Shown in pieces: positions 57,826 through 64,000 of a DNA stretch of 64,000 bases. The notes below the pieces were generated by a model that had not been told where the DNA came from, did not search any database, and saw only the letters and a list, made by a program, of their open reading frames with translations. The position numbers and the translations under genes were made by a program. The DNA comes from Coptis chinensis. Lineage: Eukaryota; Streptophyta; Magnoliopsida; Ranunculales; Ranunculaceae. The DNA is taken from NCBI GenBank assembly GCA_015680905.1, contig CM027379.1, forward strand, positions 31,514,501 through 31,578,500. Reading direction: 5' to 3'. Positions within the stretch are counted from its first letter, which is position 1. Each line of letters opens with the position of its first letter.

Positions 57826-57950
57826 GGAAGCTTATATACGACAATGTATAAGCTGTGCACGACACTATATAACAGAGAAAGTTTATATACGACAATGTAT
57901 AAGCTGTGCATAACAATGTATAAGCTGTGCACGACACTGTATAAGTCCGT
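57826..57950. repeat. tandem repeats, GACAATGTATAAGCTGTGCAC unit
   Basis: Three to four copies of ACRACAATGTATAAGCTGTGCA(C/T), with interspersed CTTATATAC and GACACTATATAA, lie in the Harbinger-type element. The overlapping open frames on both strands are by-products of the repeat. Confidence 0.85.
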
Positions 57951-58261
57951 CCACAACTGAAGCACACACTTGCAGAGAGAATCATATGTTTTTAACATAT
58001 CAACACACCATCCTTGAATTAGAAATTATTCATAGTGATAGAAAAGTAATTAAATTTGGTTGTTTGCACATGTGGCAAGTTGGGGTAGCTTGGGCAGCTA
58101 GTATGGAGTGGCACTTGATAGAGCAAATCAAGCTCTATATTTAAGCTCCAAAATAGAGTATGGTGAGTTGTCAACTTGATATAGAGTATGGGTTGGTGTG
58201 GAAAATTTGAGCTGCCCACTCTACACGTAGGACAATAGAGTAGCATTGAAGATGCTCTAAG

Positions 58262-58560
58262 TGTCGGGTATCAATCCCTTGGAGCGTATCTCCCTCAAGA
58301 GTTCGACAGCCTCATCGATCCTCCCAGCCTTGCAAGCACTTGATAAAAAAAAAAAAAAACTCTCTTTAATTACCTCTTGAACTAGTCCTTGAAAACAATA
58401 TGCGTCCATCCCATCGACACATTGAATGTGAATTTATTAGGATATCCGTTCATCAACACTTTGCGTGTAGCTGCATTAGGATAAATATCTGTTCATCAAC
58501 TGTTTAAATAAAGTTGTATTGGGTACACTGCCTCTTTCAATCATCAAACCCTATATTCCC
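58262..58560 (-). pseudogene. PPR protein fragment, copy B
   Basis: The minus strand at about 58345-58270 reads ACKAGRIDEAVELLREIRSK followed by GLIP, a textbook PPR helix-turn-helix unit (C-K-A-G-x-x-x-E-A-x-x-L-x-x-x-M-x-x-K-G-x-x-P). Upstream (58420-58540) the same degraded P-N motif repeats occur as in copy A, separated by the poly-A/T tract (58347-58360). PPR proteins act on organelle transcripts. This piece has one or two repeats and no targeting signal. Confidence 0.7.
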
Positions 58561-58699
58561 TGCTCTAGATCAATCATCCTTTCTTTGCAAAAAACACATA
58601 AATTAAAGCAACACACAACTAAATGATCTATCAATTTTTCAAAAAGTTTCCATTAGCTTGAAATGCATTAGGCATGAAGCAAACTAGTGTAGAAAATGA

Positions 58700-59580
58700 A
58701 TTTTCGAGCCAGCCTCAACAAAAAATCATTTTATTTGATATTCAAAAATAAATCATACAAATGATTAGAGGTCTAGCATGCAACAAATTGTGCTGCAAAC
58801 CCTTTCTAAATAACAGAACCAATTCACCCTTGGAACCAGCTGTCATCACATTGTTGTCCAATACTTTATGCACTCTCCTAAGCAACACTCAACTGCTTCC
58901 GACGCCAAAAATCCAAATGTATCAAAGACAAATGGGATAAAACAATGTTGGTTGGCCAATTCAACTTGTGTTTCTCCACTTTCGATGTAGCTACATTATT
59001 GGCTACTTGTCCTACCTGAAAAACACCATATATTACCAAATCCTACCATTGGCGACACTAATGTGATGTCAATAAAAGCATGTTTTCCTTCAAAACAATT
59101 ATAAATTAAAGCATCTACTAGTCGAAGCGTCGATCTACCTTCTCTAGGGTCTGTAAGAAAGTTGACAAGAGCCTCCTTTTTCACTTATATAACTGCCCGC
59201 CAAGCGCATCGTACAAAGTATCTCACACATTATCATGCATGTATTTGAATTGAACCTAAGGAAGTACTTGCACTGTGCATACTGCATGGTACCCAAAGGC
59301 GTCAAGACAACTCTTCATACACATGAGAACAGTCACCATTTGTGTACAAAGAGATCATAAGGCGGTAACGGAGGATGGCACGATACTCACCTAGTGATAT
59401 GAGTTGTTCAAGACCATCCATAGGAATAGCAAGGAGAAAGCCTTTGGCATGCTCAGACTTCAAGCAGTCAACAATAGTTTTTTGACGAGTTGACAACTCA
59501 CATTCCCTTTCAAAACCTGCGGTAACCTTGCCATAGTAAGCTTCTGCCAACACATATTGTGGTTTAGATGGGCGCATCAA
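58700..59580 (-). pseudogene. fragment of a widespread plant mobile-element protein
   Basis: Three successive minus-strand blocks belong together. 59580-59302 reads RQKTIVDCLKSEHAKGFLLA, IPMDGLEQLISLGEYRAILR and YRLMI. 59184-58996 reads KKEALVNFLTDPREGRSTLR, then LVDALIY. Around 58950-58780 it reads FIPFVFDTFGFLASEAVE, then LLRRVHKVLDNNVM in a shifted frame. I recognise these as the conserved C-terminal region of a repetitive protein family found many times in eudicot genomes near retroelement genes. I cannot name its enzymatic role with confidence. The segment that should lie between the first two blocks, normally with Cys/His residues, is missing (59185-59301). Confidence 0.55.
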
Positions 59581-59595
59581 CGTTTGAGGCTAGAG

Positions 59596-59859
59596 TTGTG
59601 ACGCCCAAAAATATATTTCCAATTATTAGCCGGCCGGTCTAACTACCAAGAATATATCTCGAGACTACATGAAAAAGTATATAAAGTCTGGGACACACCA
59701 GGTCTAACCATAAAGTTAAAGATGTTTAAAAACACAAACAAATCCAAAAATACTTCCCTTAACTTAACTGTCAAACATACCCAAATCTTGCTGAATAAAT
59801 AACTTATTACAACTTGATTGAAAATAAATAACTTGACACTGAATTTCTCTTAAAGCAGA
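59596..59859. other. possible LTR start, cut by CACTA element
   Basis: TGTGACGCCCAAAAATAT at 59596 looks like the 5' end of a gypsy LTR (compare TGTCACATCCCG at 32877). It runs only to the CACTA terminus at 59860. Its other part was not found in the window. Confidence 0.3.
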
Positions 59860-60110
59860 CACTACAAGAAAACAGGTTTTACGCCAAGGTCCAAAACCGT
59901 GGGAAAAGGTCTTTTCCTACAGTTTTGGACCGTCGCAGGACCGTGGGCTTTTTGTGCGTCGGGAATGATCTACCCACAGTCATGACCGTGAGAAAAGGTC
60001 AGTTTTTCCTACGGTTTTGGACCGTGGGAAAAAGTTACTTTTGCCTACGATTTGGGTCCGTGGGAAATGATGTTTTTGGGACGGTTTTAGACCATGGTAA
60101 AGTTCTTTTT
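59860..60110 (+). mobile_element. left end of a third CACTA element (TIR and subterminal repeats)
   Basis: CACTACAAGAAAAC at 59860 is a canonical plant CACTA terminus. Behind it GGTTTTGGACCGTGGGAAAARG occurs at least five times in variants (59890, 59923, 59985, 60020, 60050). This is the subterminal repeat organisation of these elements. No inverted end (GTTTTCTTGTAGTG) occurs to the right, so the element extends beyond 64000 or is truncated. It probably includes the KUP fragment. The TSD cannot be tested. Confidence 0.8.
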
Positions 60111-61436
60111 TTAAAAAAAAAAAATATTGATATTTTAATTCTTGGGTCAGTTCACCCACAATCAGCCAAGACGTACCAACCACCTAACAAAACTCCCATA
60201 ACCATCCTATACCTCAAAATCACCATTTCCATTCATCCTAAAAGATAGAATTCCATTGATTAAATCATACAATCAAAACCTAACTAATGCTAAAAATATT
60301 TAGGACTAAACCGTATTTTTGTTCTCATTATTCATGAAATGAAAGATAAATAATGTAAACAAGAAAGAATTCTTCGAAGAACAGGTAGACAGCCCTTGGG
60401 CAAAAGTGCTTTCTTCGTTCTTCCGCCATCGTAAACTCATGTGAACTTCTCCAAGTGCTACAATGTCGATCCTGAAATCTGTTATAGTTTAACACTAAAG
60501 TATAAGAACTTAATTAATACGCCAAATACAAACACGTAGATGTCTTGACTATGCCAAATCATCATAATATCCAAGATACCAAGAAAATAACGTGAACTAA
60601 TATGGGAACGTTATTAAAATCGATAAGAATAACTTTAGTTACAAGACATGAATAAAAATCTAATGTAACTAATATCCAACCCAACTCAGTAGGTATTTGA
60701 AGCATTAATAAAAATAAACTGAAATAGAAAATTGGGCTTAATATACATGGCTAGCAGCATCTAGTGCATGGCTGCTACATAGCTATGTATGACTGAACAA
60801 GTTCAAATGTAAGACTGAACACTTTGATGCTCTTTCACTCTCTCAGCTGTTTGCCATCTCACTCTGGTTACTTAGCAATTACCACACCTTGACTACATAG
60901 CTTTTAGTACAAGGTGCAAAACCTAGCAGCAAGGCATGATTCCAAAAGCAACTTTACACTAATAAACCTTATTGAGAACCCTCACCCAGTGAAACATAAG
61001 CACTAACTGCTGATGAATCTCTTAATAGATAGAGAGCTGGCTATGAAAGAGCAGCTACTGCACTACTTTGGGACCTTGACCATGGAATGCTAGATGCACT
61101 CTGGATATTAAAGCTCTTCATACTCTCAGATAATTGTTCTTAAACAAAAGAGCTTTTCTAATTTTTTGGCTGCACCAAAAAACTATAAGGCAAAAAACCT
61201 ACTTCCACCATTATTTATCAAGATTCCAATAATGCGTGTGTGCCCTAGTTACTAACCCTACAACAGTACTTGATGCAAGATTCATTGGATCAAAATTTTA
61301 TGGCAATATAACCCACATCAAAATTCTATGGCGGAGGAGAAACTTACACAGATGATGTTCCTTGGACATTGATAACTCAAGACCCGACACTGCAGAGAAA
61401 ACTGTATAGAGTAGAGGAGTTCAGTTGGTTAGAAAC
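60111..61436. other. no recognised gene
   Basis: AT-rich DNA inside the third CACTA element. A loose hairpin-like AGCTATGTAT/GTAGC-rich stretch lies at about 60750-60800. Minus-strand intron of the KUP fragment may extend into 61483 and below. Confidence 0.4.
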
Positions 61437-61703
61437 TTAAGGAAACCAGACATTCAAAAGCTTTTGCATCCATGAGAATAATAACATACCAGAGATTGTA
61501 AGGGTGAGCACTCCATCACCAATCACCATACATGTCCCAAGCAAAACCAAAATTAGCAATGCAGTTTGTAAGCTCTTGTGTTTCTCAGCAAGTGTACTCT
61601 TGAAGACGTATAGAGGGGAGATACTCAAGTCACCATACACTACACCAAGGCTCTGATAAGCTATAAGCAAAGTCGTCTTCCAGGATTCCTTTTGGAAATA
61701 CAA
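61437..61703 (-). pseudogene. KUP/HAK/KT potassium transporter fragment with internal deletion
   Basis: The minus strand encodes [20 protein letters not shown] then [13 protein letters not shown]. This is the first transmembrane segment and the GVVYGDLGTSPLY-type signature of plant KUP/HAK/KT K+ transporters. It then goes directly to [20 protein letters not shown], then [11 protein letters not shown], the second signature (GDGVLTPAIS). In the family more than 100 residues, with two membrane helices, separate these parts. Both edges of the gap read K-S-T-(F/L), so the loss probably arose by recombination between similar short words. The exon ends at a good donor (GTATGT, 61489-61484), as at this place in the family. 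The Pro of T-P-A-I-S is also changed (TLTIS). Confidence 0.85.
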
Positions 61704-64000
61704 AATTGATTCTAAAACTCAAAATAAAATATACTTTTAGTACTAGTTGTTCTACATTTCTGGCTAAGGCAACGTTTAAAATTTTATAAATTAAATTTAG
61801 ACAAAGTTCTAAAGAGAAACCTTTGAAGAATTCCAACACTTGCTGGGATTAAGACTCATGGTGCAACTAGCAATTAATCTTCAGAAAGACTCCAGTGTAA
61901 CTAGCCACAACTATCAACAAATCTATTTCAAATTTTCAATCATTCATGAAAATATGAAATAATCAAAACAAAAGAATTCTAAAACAGACACAAAAAGTAT
62001 CACACCCATAACCAAATAATGTGGGTTCACACTTCATACAAACCAACTATGCTTTAGAAAAAGATGGGTATTCTATATTTTTTAAAGGTAACTTGACAAA
62101 AAAATTGCACTAAAACCTTATCAAAACTTCCCAAAACTAGCTAGCTAGATAGGGATCCAATACTTCTTACCTCACAAGTTAATCGATATAGACTCGTAAG
62201 ATTGCTCCTCTATGGTTGGGGCTGGGGTTTGATCTGTAGCATAATAAAAGCCTGTAGCACCATTACACGTTAAACAAGTTTCCACAAGAAGTTTAGGCAG
62301 AACTCGAAGTAAAAGCAGTAGAAATATTGAACAGATAAACCTATGCTCACTCTTCACATATTCATCAGTTACTAGTTACTACCATCACCACAATCATTCA
62401 AAACATACACATTCAACCATATAAATATTGCACCACGAAGCGAAGGCAACACAAAAGCAGTCCAAGCAAGCAACTAAGAACAGCTATGGCGCCGCTCCCC
62501 ACCATAAGCAAAATAAGCATTTGAGCCTGAAATCACAATCACTAGGCGGCGAACAGCTATCATACTTCTGCTATAAATAATAACAAGTCAGGTAGTCTCC
62601 TCACTTCCAAACAACCGGTTATGTTGCACACTCATTTACCTGCACGACAAACTTGATCCCACACCATACAGGCAAGTGCGCATCAACACAGAAAAGGAAG
62701 CAAGTAGATGCTAGCGGTGATGAACAGTCTAACCATATAAGTTATTCTATTTCAGTATTGTGTAGCTCTACTATAATAGAGAAAGTTCTGCTACGCACCT
62801 CTCGCCAAGACTAGTTTAGTTGCCTTTCAATCAAAGGCCATATTCTTTGCATTCCTACTCTTGATTCAATTCCTTCGACACCTTCCACCAAAGATTGGCT
62901 TCACGCCCCTATCCCAACAATATTCCAACAAGCCCATCTAAGAGCTTCACCAACTCGGCTATCCAGAATTCAGCACAAAGCAAAGACCGGGGAAGTTAAT
63001 TAGTAGGGAAGTGTTCGGGGCCCTCGCTCGGGGGAAAATTGACTAAGAGATGCATTCTTGGCTCATCAATCAATCACTACTATTAAAAAAAAATCCATGA
63101 TACCATAAAGAAAAGTTACACAAATGAAGGTCTTGCTTTGGATAAGGAGAATAAGTCTTTGGGTACAAGTACCGGTGCCATAAAGAAATGTCACGAAAGT
63201 CAAGAGCCATCATGCCCCGAACCAAAGAACCTCTATCTTCTTATCTTTGCTTGCAACTCCGAGGTTTCTGATTGACTTCAATTCACTTTTTCCAGGAATA
63301 GCTAATCCCATGGAACCAAACCCTCCTGAACTGCATAAAAGGAAATTATTTATGAACCAATTCCAGATAAAGATAAAGTTTTAGTTTCTATTTGAAATCC
63401 AATAAATGTTTTCAAATCAGATTTCGCTTTCCAAACCCTAAATACTCAAGAAATTAGGCTTATAAGAACTGGGGTTCTCGAAAAACCAAAGCTTCAACAT
63501 TAATTCAATTAAATATGACAAGTGAAACCCCAATTAGCAAAAATATCAAAAAGATGGTATTTGTAGAATTGCCTTACAGAAGAACACAAAAGATATAATT
63601 TTTTACCTTTGTATATCGAAATAAAAAGAGGCGCGTCCGTCCTCCACCCATAAATCCCAATGATTTAATAATAACTCTGATTCATCCAGTCACAAAGTGG
63701 GAGTGGCAGATCTTCTCGTTAGTTTGAAGTGTTGAATACGAGCAGTTTCAAGCTATGTCTTTCTAAATTTTTCTTGTGTTTCAGATAATATATGATAAGG
63801 TGGACCTTTACCTACGACTCTTGACAGCATAACAAGATCTAAAGCCGTTCACACATGTATCCCACAGTTGAAACCATAGCAACAGCCACGGCTAAAAGTG
63901 TTGCTTAATAGTGGCTATGAGTTCCAAAATAGTGCTACGGACCTTTGAGCAGTAGCGACGACCAACATCTGTTGGTTATTTAGCTAGGGTAATTAGCCGT
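61704..64000. other. no recognised gene; possible 5' part of the KUP fragment and subterminal motifs at the edge
   Basis: It could include an untranslated first exon and intron of the captured KUP gene. A minus-strand reading at about 63345-63215 (GFGSMGLAIPGKSELKSIRN, after a TTTATGCAG acceptor) is exon-like but unidentified. From 63885 to 64000, AGCCACGGCTAA, AATAGTGGCTATG, GTAGCGACGACC and GGTAATTAGCCGT resemble the subterminal motifs at 16155-16471, so another CACTA end may lie just outside. Confidence 0.35.

Larger units (their letters stand above)
56504..58257. mobile_element. PIF/Harbinger-type element, internally deleted
   Basis: The ends are GAGCATCTTCAACGC and GCATTGAAGATGCTC (inverted, one mismatch), flanked by TAA at 56501-56503 and 58258-58260. 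TIR style and TAA target are those of plant PIF/Harbinger elements. It is absent from segmental copy A, where GACTTTGTAGAAGTGTCGGG stands at this place. It contains a 558-bp solo LTR (56643-57200), transposase remnants near 57415-57600 and short tandem repeats (57830-57946). Confidence 0.85.
55081..58693. repeat. segmental duplication, copy B
   Basis: It is collinear with copy A (27141-29282) from ACTAAATAAGCATGGAGTGAG to TAGTGTAG. Longer blocks such as CATGAACAGGGTCGATAATGTCCCAGAATCC are identical or nearly so. It is enlarged by a Harbinger-type element (56504-58257). It starts only about 140 bp after the CACTA-type element ends. Confidence 0.9.

Noticed and set aside
57678-57998. Overlapping open frames with Tyr/Thr repeats
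   Set aside because: By-products of the GTATAAGCTGTGCA tandem array.

Overview
This is nuclear DNA from a flowering plant, probably a eudicot. It is AT-rich with long non-coding stretches, GT-AG introns, and plant-type CACTA, Ty1/copia, Ty3/gypsy, Harbinger and MITE elements. It also carries broken pieces of plant host genes (F-box/LRR, LRR receptor-like, PPR, MLH1, DEK1, KUP/HAK). The species cannot be named from the sequence alone. There is no intact ordinary host gene, no rRNA or convincing tRNA gene, and no CRISPR array. The window is transposon-rich, and its structure is best read from element ends and target-site duplications (TSDs).

Region 1 (1-16471) is a large CACTA (En/Spm-type) transposon whose left end lies outside the window. 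Its right end (TIR CACTACTACA, minus strand) is at 16471, preceded by about 300 bp of subterminal repeats. It carries a decayed TNP2 transposase (12035 to 8428, minus) and a TNPA/Ptta-like gene (8157 to beyond 249, minus). A 7.2-kb intron of the TNPA-like gene holds an F-box/RNI-like leucine-rich gene fragment with a 304-residue open frame and a complete gypsy-type solo LTR (595-3564, TSD TCACA).

Region 2 (16472-29733) contains scattered exon-sized gene fragments. They include a small glycine-rich/coiled-coil ORF, an MLH1 exon with a splice donor, and an LRR-protein pseudogene killed by a nonsense codon and a 5-bp duplication. A segmental duplication copy (A, 27141-29282) follows. It carries a MITE, a PPR fragment and a small signal-peptide-like ORF, and is bordered by a palindrome.

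Region 3 (29734-49237) is a three-level nest. A decayed Ty1/copia element (TSD TTATT) was hit by a long gypsy-type solo LTR (32877-46464, TSD AGTCT). That LTR was then hit by a complete Athila-like element (34694-44867, TSD GTAGT) with gag and protease remnants but no recognisable RT or integrase. A Tourist-like MITE also sits in the copia element.

Region 4 (49243-59580) holds a 5-kb non-autonomous CACTA-type element (49950-54940, TSD CAT) that carries the start of a DEK1-like gene. Segmental duplication copy B (55081-58693) follows. It was invaded by a Harbinger-type element (56504-58257, TSD TAA), which itself contains a 558-bp solo LTR. Next is a fragment of a widespread plant mobile-element protein (58780-59580).

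Region 5 (59580-64000) begins another CACTA element (TIR CACTACAAGAAAAC at 59860). It contains a potassium-transporter (KUP/HAK/KT) pseudogene with a large internal deletion. The far right edge shows motifs like the subterminal repeats of the first CACTA element.

The main theme is capture and nesting. At least two CACTA-type elements, and possibly a third, carry host-gene pieces, and several insertions can be ordered in time from their TSDs.
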